Origin: Treponema sp. UBA6852
GTDB taxonomy: Bacteria; Spirochaetota; Spirochaetia; Treponematales; Treponemataceae
DNA length: 64,000 nt
Direction: 5' to 3'
Assembly (NCBI GenBank): GCA_002449305.1
Contig: DKDI01000045.1
Location: 337-64,336 of the forward strand
Shown piece by piece: positions 6,605 to 15,032 of this stretch. A program made the translations under genes and the position numbers. The notes under the pieces are model-generated. The model saw only the letters and a list, made by a program, of their open reading frames with translations, did not search any database and had not been told where the DNA came from. Each line of letters starts with the position of its first letter. Within the stretch, counting starts at the first letter, position 1.

Positions 6605-7946
6605 ATGAAACTTAACGTTCACCCCCCCCCATTGGATTTTAGCCTGCATTCTGGCTCTTAGCCTTGCATTTACATTCCCTTCCTGTTCCGACGGCTCAAG
6701 CGGAAGTTCTGATGATGAACAGACAGCACTTCCAACCTACACCGTAACTCTTGACGCGAACGGCGGAAATCTTGGCGAATTGCAAAACATTACCGAAGTT
6801 GCCGGAACGGAAATCACGCTTCCTGCCGGAACTGCGTTTACACAAGACGGATTTGACTACATTTTTGCAGGCTGGAACACAAAACCGAATGCGACCGGCA
6901 AAAACTACGCGGCTGGCGAAAAAATCACGCTGACCTCAAACATCACCCTCTACTCAAAGTGGGGGCTTACGGCTGAGGATGCGCTCAAAAAAATCCAAAG
7001 CATTACAGAAAGCGGCGTGCATACGGTAAGCATTGTGGGAAACGTCGCGGACTGCATCGCAAAGACCGACAGAGATACTCTTTCTCAAATGCAGGAGGCG
7101 CTCTGGGCGTTGCAGCAAAGTTATCCGGATGCAAGAATCATACTTGACCTGAGCGGAACTGATGACCTTACGGCGGTTCCTGCTGATGCGTTCAATGGCA
7201 GGTCTAAGTTTAACTGTGAAAATCTTTCGGGCATCATTCTTCCTCAAAGCGTCAAAAGTATTGGAAGCTATGCATTTAACATGTGTATAAATCTTGTAGA
7301 TGTGGTTCTGCCAAAAACTCTTGATTCTGTTGGAAATTATGCTTTTCTTTGCTGTTATAGCCTGACGGAAATTGTCATTCCAGAAGGTGTTTCGGAGCTT
7401 GGTATCATTTTTGATTTCTGTACAAGCCTGAAGAATGTGTCGCTTCCTTCATCATTGAGAAAACTCACTAGTACATTTTATAACTGTAGTTCACTAGAAA
7501 AAATCGTAATTCCCGAGGGAGTGGAAACTCTAGGATATTCTGTATTTTACAATTGCAGTTCGCTTGTAGATATAACGCTTCCTTCCACATTGAAAGAATT
7601 TGAAGAGCAGCCTATTTTTGGCGAATCTCTGGCTTTTTTTTCTTGCAAAAGCCTTAAAAACATCGTGATTCCGGACGGTGTAACTAAACTGTCAACAGCA
7701 CTTTTCTATGAATGCTCCTCGCTGGAAAGCATAACAATTCCCGCCAGCGTTACAGAAATAAGCAGAGGCGCATTCGGCTTATGTACAAACCTCAAGACAG
7801 TAAACTACAAAGGCACAAAATCCGACTGGGAAGCAATTAGCATAGATACCAGAAATTCAAGCGATGAAGAAAACGCAAACATCGCGCTGTCCAGAGCAAC
7901 CATAATCTGCACCGACGGCAGAATAGAGCCAACAACAGGCGAGTAG
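6605..7946 (+). CDS. BspA-like leucine-rich-repeat surface lipoprotein, out of frame at a C9 tract (phase-off)
   Basis: AAGGAAA precedes the ATG at 6605. As given, the frame MKLNVHPPP... stops at 6659-6661 because of nine C residues at 6622-6630. With eight C (or eleven) the frame becomes MKLNVHPPHWILACILALSL...FPSC-SDGSS: a lipoprotein signal peptide with a lipobox cysteine, then open to 7946. The mature protein has an InlB-B/Listeria-Bacteroides type repeat (VTLDANGGNLGEL ... FAGWNTKPNATG ... LYSKW) and then a run of LRR_5/BspA repeats of the type 'C.SL..I.IP.GV..LG..VF'. Such proteins are surface adhesins in oral and gut Treponema and Bacteroidetes. A homopolymer in the signal sequence is a classic slipped-strand switch; a sequencing error in the tract is the alternative. 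Confidence 0.75.
6622..6630 (+). repeat. C9 homopolymer, candidate phase-variation switch
   Basis: Nine consecutive C within codons 6-9 of the lipoprotein frame. Loss of one C joins the start codon to the long downstream frame. Confidence 0.7.
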
Positions 7947-7950
7947 ACTT

Positions 7951-8285
7951 GTCATTGTCGTGCTTGACCTTTGCCATTGTCGGACTTGATCCGACAATCT
8001 CGTGTGGATAGATTGCCCGGTCAAGCCGGACAATGACACGGAGTTTGTGTCAAAGCAAGGGAATGACATTGGTAATACACCGGGGAATGGCAGTGTGTTT
8101 TGTCATCCTCCGGCTCGACCGGAGAATCTCAGGTGTGGAGATTCTTGATCTAGTTTGCTACGCCAACATCGCAGCATCAAGTGCGGGAATGACATTGAAA
8201 TCAAGCCGGGGAATGACAAAATGAAGTGCCATTGCCAAAGTAGAGATTGCCGTGTCGTAGCACGGCAATGACATTGAAATCACGT
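7951..8285 (+). repeat. Cluster of REP-like palindromic repeats
   Basis: The region between the lipoprotein and the DUF6261-like gene is packed with palindromes: ATTGTCGGACTTGATCCGACAAT (7975-7997 core), a mirror copy with CCGGTCAAGCCGG at 8010-8037, TCCTCCGGCTCGACCGGAGAA (8102-8129), and GATTGCCGTGTCGTAGCACGGCAATGAC (8245-8272), plus half copies at 7951, 8047 and 8190. Most end in (A)ATGACA. Two loop types occur, TCAAGC and TCGTAGCA. No coding frame is credible here. Confidence 0.75.
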
Positions 8286-8972
8286 CGTGGATTTTTTTGT
8301 TTTCGGGACTGCGCTGTTCAGTTTTTTTATCTGGCGTTCCACATTCTGCGCAAAGTTTCCGTAGGCGGCATTGTCCGCAATCGACATGGCAGAAAGATAC
8401 GGAACAAGTTTTTCGTTTATTGTGCGCACAAGCCTACCCTTTATGGAATACGCGCTTTCGTTTTTTAACGCCCTGCTGCGCACAAACTCATCGTTCGCCT
8501 TGTAAAAGTCATCCTCGGCATTCCGCAAAGCCTGAATCAGTTCCGCCACGCCTTCCAAAGCCGCAGCGTCATTTTTTTCCTGCTCCCTTGAAAAATCCTC
8601 CAGCATGCTTTCAATAAGCGAAGACTTTGACGAATAGTTTTCCGAAGTGATTTTAAGACCGTACTTTTTAAACACAGCAAGAAGATGTTTTGCGCACTCT
8701 CTTTTTTCCGCAGAAGGAAACACCGCGTATCCTTTTAAAAGCGCATTCAACTTCCTGATTTCCTCATTGCGCGCCTTGTCTTTTTCCGAAAGAGAACTTT
8801 TCACCGTGTCCTGCATAATCGCCGTAGTAATTTCCGCGGAAAGCCTTTCAATCTCGCTGAACGTTTCCGCAAGAAATTTGTCCTCAATTCCAAAATCCTT
8901 GTAAAGCCGCACAAAATAGTCCGAAAGCCCGTCCGCCGCCGTTACATGAATTGAATTTCTAAGCTTATTCAT
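8280..8972 (-). CDS. DUF6261-like protein of unknown function
   Basis: 230 aa from the ATG at 8972, chosen because GGAGGAG stands directly in front; an upstream frame extension to 9014 would run into the 41-bp repeat array. The protein is almost wholly helical and charged, with no signal peptide or membrane segment. The layout (MNKLRNS start, an EIERLSAEITTAI-type helix, an RNEEIRKLNALLKGYAVFPS segment, AKHLLAVFKKYG, and a C-terminal KGRLVRTINEKLVPYLS helix) resembles the Bacteroidetes/Spirochaete family DUF6261. No function is known. The 3' end touches the REP cluster, and the 5' side abuts the tandem array, which is therefore its most likely control region or partner sequence. Confidence 0.7.
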   Translation of the reverse strand: MNKLRNSIHVTAADGLSDYFVRLYKDFGIEDKFLAETFSEIERLSAEITTAIMQDTVKSSLSEKDKARNEEIRKLNALLKGYAVFPSAEKRECAKHLLAVFKKYGLKITSENYSSKSSLIESMLEDFSREQEKNDAAALEGVAELIQALRNAEDDFYKANDEFVRSRALKNESAYSIKGRLVRTINEKLVPYLSAMSIADNAAYGNFAQNVERQIKKLNSAVPKTKKSTT

Positions 8973-8987
8973 CGCTCCTCCAGTCAA

Positions 8988-9246
8988 AATCACCATGATT
9001 TTTACAGAAAACAAATATTTTTTAACAAAATCAAAATGATTATGTGTAAAAATAAATATTTTTAAAAAAAATCAAAATAATTTTATTAAACATAACATAT
9101 TTTTTAAAATAATCATAATGATTTTTGAAGAAAATAAATATTTTTAATAAAAATCACTGTGATTTTACAAGAAAACAAATAATTTTACAAAAAATCACCG
9201 TGATTGTAGTAAATAATAAATGTTTTTAATAAAAATCATAATAATT
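8988..9246 (+). repeat. Seven-copy 41-bp tandem array with a palindromic core
   Basis: The 13-bp core AATCA-NNN-T(G/A)ATT begins at 8988, 9029, 9070, 9111, 9152, 9193 and 9234, exactly 41 bp apart. Several copies are full palindromes (AATCACcGTGATT at 9193, ATCACtGTGAT at 9153). A second AAATATTT-like block sits 25 bp into most units (9013, 9054, 9136). Units differ between copies but the arms and spacing are kept. The array ends next to the ribosome site of the DUF6261-like gene. Forty-one bp is close to four helical turns, so all cores face one side of the DNA. Confidence 0.85.
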
Positions 9247-9333
9247 ATGTTAGGGAAATATTACTCTCCACCTTAAATTTTCATGTTATTGTCTAAGTTT
9301 TTATAAACAATCAATTTATCACATCATTTGCAC

Positions 9334-9362
9334 TTGATTTTGCATTAAAACAGACATATATT
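9334..9362 (+). promoter_or_regulatory. Sigma-70 promoter of the toxin-antitoxin operon
   Basis: TTGATT (9334-9339), 17-bp spacer, TATATT (9357-9362), followed by CAGGAGG and the ATG at 9384. Confidence 0.6.
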
Positions 9363-9383
9363 TGTAGCAACAGGAGGCGCAAT

Positions 9384-9659
9384 ATGACAAATCTTACAAT
9401 AAGGCTTAACCAGAACGACAAAAATGAATTTGCCACAATCTGCGACAAGATCGGCCTTTCGGTTTCCGCGGCATTCAACGTTTTTGTTAAAGCGGTGATT
9501 CACGAGCAGCGCATTCCGTTCGAGCTTTCCGCACGAGACGACAGCTTTTACTGCCCGGCGAACATCCGCCACCTTGAGCAGCTCAAGAAACTTGACGACG
9601 AAGGCAAGCTTCATTTTTCAGAACATTCGATTGAGGAAATTGACATGATGGCTGAATGA
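9384..9659 (+). CDS. Type II antitoxin, RelB/DinJ family
   Basis: 91-aa protein with an N-terminal ribbon-helix-helix (TNLTIRLNQNDKNEFATICDKIGLSVSAAFNVFVKAVI), the DNA-binding part of RelB/DinJ antitoxins, and an acidic C-terminal tail ending SIEEIDMMAE that would wrap the toxin. CAGGAGG precedes the ATG. It overlaps the toxin gene by 4 bases (ATGA), so the pair is translationally coupled; the antitoxin with its partner normally represses its own promoter. Confidence 0.88.
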   Translation: MTNLTIRLNQNDKNEFATICDKIGLSVSAAFNVFVKAVIHEQRIPFELSARDDSFYCPANIRHLEQLKKLDDEGKLHFSEHSIEEIDMMAE

Positions 9660-9919
9660 AGAAAGAATTCTATGACTTGGCTTGGGAGCAGATTGAATAC
9701 TGGCAGAATCAGGACAAAAAGACGCTGAAAAAAATCTCAAGGCTTCTTGCCGACATCGAACGCAACGGAAACACAGGGCTTGGTCATCCTGAGCCGCTGA
9801 AGGGAAATCTTTCAGGCTGGTGGAGCCGCGAAATTGACGAGAAAAACCGCCTTGTCTACAAAATCGATGGAGACAGCATAAAAATCTATCAGTGCAAGAA
9901 TCATTACAACGATAAATAG
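9656..9919 (+). CDS. Type II toxin, YoeB/Txe-family ribosome-dependent mRNA interferase
   Basis: 87 aa, the normal YoeB length. The family core is clear: GHPEPLKGNLSGWWSREID, NRLVYKI and the C-terminal QCKNHYND, holding the expected catalytic Glu, Arg and His positions. YoeB toxins cleave mRNA in the ribosomal A site. They usually pair with YefM/Phd antitoxins, whereas here the partner is RelB/DinJ-like. Confidence 0.9.
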   Translation: MKKEFYDLAWEQIEYWQNQDKKTLKKISRLLADIERNGNTGLGHPEPLKGNLSGWWSREIDEKNRLVYKIDGDSIKIYQCKNHYNDK

Positions 9920-9990
9920 CCCCCGCACTTCAAACTGATTTTTAACACAATCAACACAAAGACAAAACACTCGGCGCAAATAATGCCTGC

Positions 9991-12054
9991 ATGAACTTTG
10001 ATGAAATATTGTCTAGCAAAAATCTTTACACTGTTTTTCAGCCGATTGTCTCGCTGGAAACTGGAGACGTATTTGCTTACGAGGCTCTCACTAGAATTGA
10101 CGAGTCGGTTTACATCGGAAGCATAAAAAATCTGTTCAAAATTTCCGAGGACGCAAGCCTTTCATGGCAGCTTGAAAAAAAGTGCATAAAGTCCGCGCTC
10201 AAGACTGCAAGAGCTTTGGGGCTCAAGCGCAAGCTGTTCCTGAACATAAATCCAAACGTTCTCATGGAAGAAGAGTTTCAGGAAAACTACATCAAAAGCA
10301 AGCTTGAAAAAAACGGAATAGAGCCGTCAAGCATTGTGTTTGAAATAACAGGCCAAAAGCTCACAGGCTCGGAACAAAAGCTTTGCGATGCCGTTTCGCA
10401 TTTTAAAAGAGAAAAGCTCAAGCTCGCAATTGACGACATCGGAGAATCCCACGCCGCGCTAAACAGAATCTGCACACTGAATCCGGACTTTATAAAAATC
10501 AGCATAGATTTGGTTCAGTCAGTTCACAAAGACAAAGTAAAAAAGGAAATCGTAAGAAGCCTGAGCGCGTTCTGCAAAAACTCTGGAATAAAGCTGATTG
10601 CCGTTGGAGTTGAAACAGAAGAAAACCTTGCTGCAATTATGGAGCTTGGCATTCCTTACGCCCAGGGATTTTTTACAGGAAAGCCGGAACGCGTTTTTAC
10701 CAAGACAAGCAAAGAAGCGTTTGTAAGAATAATTTCGTACCAAAACAAAAAAAGCGCAAAGTTCGTTGAAGAAAAAAAGAGCAGCGCAAAGAAAAAGCCA
10801 CAGGGAATTGTCCCCACAGAAGGAATAAAGCAAGACAGCCGCCCGATTTCTCAAATCACAAGAAAAGGCATGACGATTCCAGAAACAATGGCAGTTGCGG
10901 ACGTTCTTGCCCTCTTTGATGCGAACCCTGAAATTTCAATCTTTACAGTTGTGGACACAGCAAGCAAGGTCATAGGAATTATTCCGCGCATTACGCTGTT
11001 TAAGGTTTTAGGCACTCAGTACGGATTCAGCATTTATTCCAAAAAGCCCATTTCGCGCCTAATGGTTACGGACTATCTTGCGGTTGAGTTTTTTGAGCCG
11101 GTGGAAGTTGTTGCATCCAAGGCAGCTTCCCGTGCAGAAGAGCATCTTTACGATCCGATTGTCGTTGAGCAGAACGGAATTTATTTTGGCGTTGTAATAT
11201 TCAAGGACCTGCTTGAAATCATCGTTAATGTTGAAGTTCTTGAACGCACGCAGGAGCTTAACAAGACAACAAGAAAGCTTTTGGAGCAGGAAGCAATGCA
11301 GCTGCGCGACTTAAAGCTTGCCGAGATTGTTCAGAAAAGCATTTACCCTAGCCGCGCGCCAAAAACTTCCAAGTGGGACTGCGCATATATTTTTAAACCC
11401 ATGGCTTCTGTTTCTGGCGATGTCTATGACTTTTACTATGATGAAAAAGGCAGCTTGAACGGTGCTGTGCTGTTCGATGTTTCCGGGCATGGAGTTGCTT
11501 CCGGGCTTGTGGGAATTCTTTCCAAATATCTTGCAAAGGACACTTTCCGCGAAAATAAAAACGAGGAGCTTAGCGAGCTTGCAAGAACGTTCAACAAAAA
11601 ACTCATAAAGGAAAAGGCGAATGTTGAAAACTATCTTACAGGAATTCTTCTGCGCATAAAGGACAATAAAATTGAATACGTGAATGCCGGGCACACTGAC
11701 TTGCTTTGTCTGGACAATAAAAGAAAAGTTTCAATTGCAGGCGGTACGGACGGAAGTTTCAGAGGCTCGTTTCTTGGAATTGAAGGATTGCCAGACAACT
11801 TTGAAACCGTAGATATTCCGCTTGAAAAAGACTCGTGCTACATAATGTTCACGGACTGCCTTACAGAAAGCCGAAACCTTGCAGGAGATGAGCTTGGCAT
11901 TGAGCTTCTTCAAAAGATTCTTGCAAGAGCTCCTCAAGGAACAAGCGCAAAACAGCTTTTGGAATATTTAATCGATGTGTTCGAGGCGTTTACAGAAGCC
12001 GTTCCTTTGCGCGACGACCTTACAGTTATTATTCTTAAGTATCTTGGCGAATGA
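9991..12054 (+). CDS. EAL - CBS pair - PP2C (SpoIIE-type) phosphatase fusion
   Basis: 687 aa, no membrane segment. Residues 10-235 form an EAL domain (YEALTRI at 30-36, NINPNV at 85-90, FEIT at 117-120, IDDIGES at 147-153, IKIS at 168-171, QGFFTGKPE at 225-233). Several active-site positions are kept, but the E after FEIT is G and loop 6 lacks the usual DDFGTGYSS, so it may sense rather than cleave c-di-GMP. Residues 290-410 match a CBS pair. Residues 430-687 are a PP2C/SpoIIE phosphatase: SGDVYDFYY (475-483), FDVSGHGVASGL (495-506), FTDCLTES and DDLTVIIL. Such phosphatases usually act on anti-sigma-antagonist proteins. The start is ATG at 9991 with little ribosome site; a degenerate TTAACA repeat lies at 9942. 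It is upstream of phoB but separated by that gene's own promoter. Confidence 0.85.
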   Translation: MNFDEILSSKNLYTVFQPIVSLETGDVFAYEALTRIDESVYIGSIKNLFKISEDASLSWQLEKKCIKSALKTARALGLKRKLFLNINPNVLMEEEFQENYIKSKLEKNGIEPSSIVFEITGQKLTGSEQKLCDAVSHFKREKLKLAIDDIGESHAALNRICTLNPDFIKISIDLVQSVHKDKVKKEIVRSLSAFCKNSGIKLIAVGVETEENLAAIMELGIPYAQGFFTGKPERVFTKTSKEAFVRIISYQNKKSAKFVEEKKSSAKKKPQGIVPTEGIKQDSRPISQITRKGMTIPETMAVADVLALFDANPEISIFTVVDTASKVIGIIPRITLFKVLGTQYGFSIYSKKPISRLMVTDYLAVEFFEPVEVVASKAASRAEEHLYDPIVVEQNGIYFGVVIFKDLLEIIVNVEVLERTQELNKTTRKLLEQEAMQLRDLKLAEIVQKSIYPSRAPKTSKWDCAYIFKPMASVSGDVYDFYYDEKGSLNGAVLFDVSGHGVASGLVGILSKYLAKDTFRENKNEELSELARTFNKKLIKEKANVENYLTGILLRIKDNKIEYVNAGHTDLLCLDNKRKVSIAGGTDGSFRGSFLGIEGLPDNFETVDIPLEKDSCYIMFTDCLTESRNLAGDELGIELLQKILARAPQGTSAKQLLEYLIDVFEAFTEAVPLRDDLTVIILKYLGE

Positions 12055-12077
12055 AAAAATAAAAGGCGTGTTAAAAT

Positions 12078-12131
12078 TTAACAGAGTTTTAACATTCCAA
12101 ATATTGAAAACCTGTGCGTTTGTTCTATAAT
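12078..12131 (+). promoter_or_regulatory. Pho box and promoter of phoB
   Basis: Hexamers TTAACA at 12078-12083 and 12089-12094, 11 bp apart as before pstS, then TTGAAA (12104-12109), a 16-bp spacer and TATAAT (12126-12131). The -10 lies 9 bp before the ATG at 12141, so the transcript would start at or next to the codon. Suggests autoregulation of phoB by PhoB. Confidence 0.65.
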
Positions 12132-12140
12132 GAAATTACT

Positions 12141-12836
12141 ATGAAAATACTTATTGTAGATGACGAAGAGCCAATCCGCGAGCTTATTAAATACAATGTT
12201 GAAAAACAAAAGTACGAAACATTCACGGCGGAAAACGGACAGCAGGCACTGGAACTTTGCCGCAACAAAAATCCAGATCTCATAATTCTTGATCTTATGC
12301 TTCCAGACATGAGCGGGCTAGACATCTGCCGCATTATCAGAAATGACAGTTCCATAAAGGACATTCCAATCATCATGGTTACAGCAAAGACAGAAGATTC
12401 CGACATTGTAACCGGGCTTGAGCTTGGAGCGGACGACTATGTAACAAAGCCGTTCAGCCCGAAAGTTCTGCTTGCAAGAATCCAAAGTGTTCTGCGCAGA
12501 AAGGGAAATTCAATCCGCTCAAATTCAGACGAGGATATAAAAATCCGTTCGCTTGTAATTTCACCGCTCAAGCACAAAGTTACGCAGGACGGAAAAGAAG
12601 TGGAACTTAGCGCAACGGAATTTTCTATTCTTGAATTTCTTGCGCGCCACAAAGGGCAGGTTTTTAGCCGCCAGCAGATTATCAACGCTGTAAAAGGCTC
12701 AAGCTATCCTGTAACAGACCGCTCAATTGATGTTCAGATTCTAGGCATAAGAAAAAAAATCGGAGACAGTCCGGAAAGCTTAAATCCGTTCATTGAAACT
12801 TTGCGCGGCGTTGGCTACAGAATTTGCGAGGAATAA
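12141..12836 (+). CDS. phoB: Phosphate response regulator PhoB
   Basis: OmpR/PhoB-family two-component regulator, 231 aa from the ATG at 12141. A GTG nine codons upstream (12114) is in frame but overlaps the -10 box, and MKILIVDDEEP is the normal receiver start. Receiver domain residues 1-120: DD at 7-8, phospho-acceptor D51 in ILDLMLPD, T81, K103 in TKPF. C-terminal winged helix residues 130-230 with ELSATEFSILEFLARHKGQVFSRQQI and VDVQILGIRKKIG-like recognition helix. It is followed after 3 bases by phoR. Confidence 0.93.
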   Translation: MKILIVDDEEPIRELIKYNVEKQKYETFTAENGQQALELCRNKNPDLIILDLMLPDMSGLDICRIIRNDSSIKDIPIIMVTAKTEDSDIVTGLELGADDYVTKPFSPKVLLARIQSVLRRKGNSIRSNSDEDIKIRSLVISPLKHKVTQDGKEVELSATEFSILEFLARHKGQVFSRQQIINAVKGSSYPVTDRSIDVQILGIRKKIGDSPESLNPFIETLRGVGYRICEE

Positions 12837-12839
12837 TAT

Positions 12840-14258
12840 ATGCACAGGACTTTAAAAATCCACACGTTGCTTTTTGTCTTTAACGGAATTTTGCTTGCAT
12901 CAGGATTCACGGTTTTGCTTTTTGTGTGCCTATGGGCGTTAGAAAGCACCGCTGTTGATCAAACAGAAGCAAATCTAAAGTCGTTCGCGCATTCACTTGC
13001 AAAAATTATTCCTCAAGATGAAAAAAACGCGGACACTTTTATAAAGGAACTTACGCATTCCGACAACTCTTTCAGGATTACGCTTATAAATCAAGACGGA
13101 ACAGTTGCAGCGGATTCAGTTTCTAATCCAAGCGAAATGGAAAACCACAGCTACAGAAAAGAAGTGCGACTTGCTCTGTCAGGAAAAGAAGCAAGTTCAA
13201 TTCACACAAGCTCTACAAACGGAAAAAGATTCATGTACTATGCGATTCCGCTTTCTGCAAACGAAGTTTTTTCCGCGCTTAGAATTTCCATGCCAGTTGA
13301 AGAAACTGTATTCTTTTCATCTTCCACAAAAAATACTTTTGTAATTTCAACAATTCTGATTTTTGCGCTTGTGCTGCTTGTTTCATTTTATATTTCAAGT
13401 AAAACTGTGCGCCCGATTTTTCTGATGAAAAAGGCAACGGAAGAATACGCAAAAGGCAACTTTGATTTTTACCTGAACATTTCTTCTCCTCAGGAAATGG
13501 CGGAACTTGCCCAGTCGTTCAATTCAATGAAAGACAGAATAACGCAGAACATTCAGAGTTTAAAGAAAGTTGAGCAAATCCGAAAAGATTTTGTTGCGAA
13601 CGTAAGCCACGAACTAAAAACGCCGGTAACTTCAATAAAAGGATTCACGGAAACTTTGCTTGACGACGGAATAAACGAGCCTGAAACCGCAAAGCATTTT
13701 CTTGGAATTATAAATACGCAGTGCGAGCGTCTCATAAATATAATAGAAGACTTACTAACATTAAGCCGTCTTGAAACAGACAACGGAGTTCTTGAAACTG
13801 TAAAAACAAATCTTGTGCAGATTGCAAAAAAAGCCTGCTCAAATCTTGAAAGCGCGGCAAGTGAAAAACAAATCAAAATAAATTTCAGCTCAAACAAAAA
13901 AGAAATTTTTATAAAAGGAAACCCAGGACTTCTTGAGCAGGTAATAACAAATTTAATTGACAACTCGGTAAAATACTGCCCGGACAAAAGCATTGTTTCC
14001 TGTTCTATTTCTGAAAATTCCGGCAAGACAAAAATAATCGTGGAAGACAACGGAAACGGAATTCCAGATGAATACAAGGATAGAATTTTTGAAAGGTTCT
14101 ACAGAGTTGACAAAGGCAGAAGCCGCGAGCATGGAGGAACTGGACTTGGACTTTCAATTGCAAGGCACATTGTAAATATTCACGGCGGAACTATAAAAGA
14201 AACAGGACGGCCGGACAAAAAGAAAGGCGCGCATTTTGAAATAGAGCTTCCGCTTTAA
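12840..14258 (+). CDS. phoR: Phosphate sensor histidine kinase PhoR
   Basis: 472-aa membrane kinase. Membrane segments at about residues 9-33 and 167-187 flank a periplasmic sensor region; then HAMP (about 188-240), the dimerisation/phosphotransfer helix with H257 in NVSHELKTPVTSIKGF, and the ATPase domain with the N box (VITNLIDNSVKY), G1 (VEDNGNGIPDEY), F (FERFYRVDKGRSREHGG) and G2 (GTGLGLSIARHIV). It follows phoB by 3 bases, so the two form one operon. Cognate assignment rests on this linkage and on the pst operon nearby. Confidence 0.9.
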   Translation: MHRTLKIHTLLFVFNGILLASGFTVLLFVCLWALESTAVDQTEANLKSFAHSLAKIIPQDEKNADTFIKELTHSDNSFRITLINQDGTVAADSVSNPSEMENHSYRKEVRLALSGKEASSIHTSSTNGKRFMYYAIPLSANEVFSALRISMPVEETVFFSSSTKNTFVISTILIFALVLLVSFYISSKTVRPIFLMKKATEEYAKGNFDFYLNISSPQEMAELAQSFNSMKDRITQNIQSLKKVEQIRKDFVANVSHELKTPVTSIKGFTETLLDDGINEPETAKHFLGIINTQCERLINIIEDLLTLSRLETDNGVLETVKTNLVQIAKKACSNLESAASEKQIKINFSSNKKEIFIKGNPGLLEQVITNLIDNSVKYCPDKSIVSCSISENSGKTKIIVEDNGNGIPDEYKDRIFERFYRVDKGRSREHGGTGLGLSIARHIVNIHGGTIKETGRPDKKKGAHFEIELPL

Positions 14259-14321
14259 AATTTTTCAGCCAACTGCGGTTAATTCTGCATAAAATATTTT
14301 TTTTAGCTAATTATATATTGT

Positions 14322-14993
14322 ATGCAGAATTATATTTTAGATTATTCCAAATCCGGCAAACAGCCAAACATAAGAGAACTCACGCTTTTAAATGGAATTT
14401 CCTATCCTGATGACGAAGAGCTTATAATGCTCATTTTGGGAAAAGGCACAAAAAACAATCCAATTGAAAGCCTTGCTGAAAAAGTTACAAAGACAATAAA
14501 TTCCAGCAACGAAGAAGAACTTATTCCAAATCTAAAAAAAATAGACGGAATGGGAGAAAGCCGCGCGCTCATAATTGCCGCCGCACTGGAACTTGGAAGA
14601 AGAAGACGCGGAATTTTGCGTTCAGCCATAAATACGCCAAAAGACGTGATTCCATTTTTGCAGCACTACACGCTCATGCCGACCGAGCATTTTATTACAG
14701 TTACAGTAAACGGAGCAAAGGAAATTTTAAGCACAAGAGTTGTTTCAGTTGGAACAATAAACAAGGCTCTTATTCATCCGCGGGAAGTTTTTGCAAATGC
14801 AGTTTCTGAATACGCATCTGGAATTATCTGCTGCCACAATCATCCGTGCGGACAATGCTATCCTAGCAACGCAGATATTGATTCCACAAAGATTCTTCAG
14901 AAAGCGGCGAAAATTTTGGGCATTGCATTTATGGATCACATAATAATAACAAAAGAAGACTATTTTAGCTTTTTGGAGCACGGAATGCTATGA
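14322..14993 (+). CDS. radC: RadC-family JAB/MPN domain protein
   Basis: 223 aa. N-terminal UPF0758 helix-hairpin-helix part (LKKIDGMGESRALIIAAALELGRR) and C-terminal JAB domain with the metal motif HNHPCGQCYPSNAD, the RadC form of HxH...D, and HPREVFANAV before it. Despite the name a role in DNA repair is doubtful for the family; the biochemical function is unknown. The start ATG directly follows an AT-rich TATATT stretch and there is no ribosome site. Confidence 0.88.
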   Translation: MQNYILDYSKSGKQPNIRELTLLNGISYPDDEELIMLILGKGTKNNPIESLAEKVTKTINSSNEEELIPNLKKIDGMGESRALIIAAALELGRRRRGILRSAINTPKDVIPFLQHYTLMPTEHFITVTVNGAKEILSTRVVSVGTINKALIHPREVFANAVSEYASGIICCHNHPCGQCYPSNADIDSTKILQKAAKILGIAFMDHIIITKEDYFSFLEHGML

Positions 14994-15032
14994 AAGTTGA
15001 ATTTTGCAATGAAAGTTATTATATTTTTCAAC

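Noticed and set aside
8988..9246. CRISPR array
   Set aside because: The conserved part is 13 bp within a continuous 41-bp period, the rest is also related between units, and no cas genes are present.
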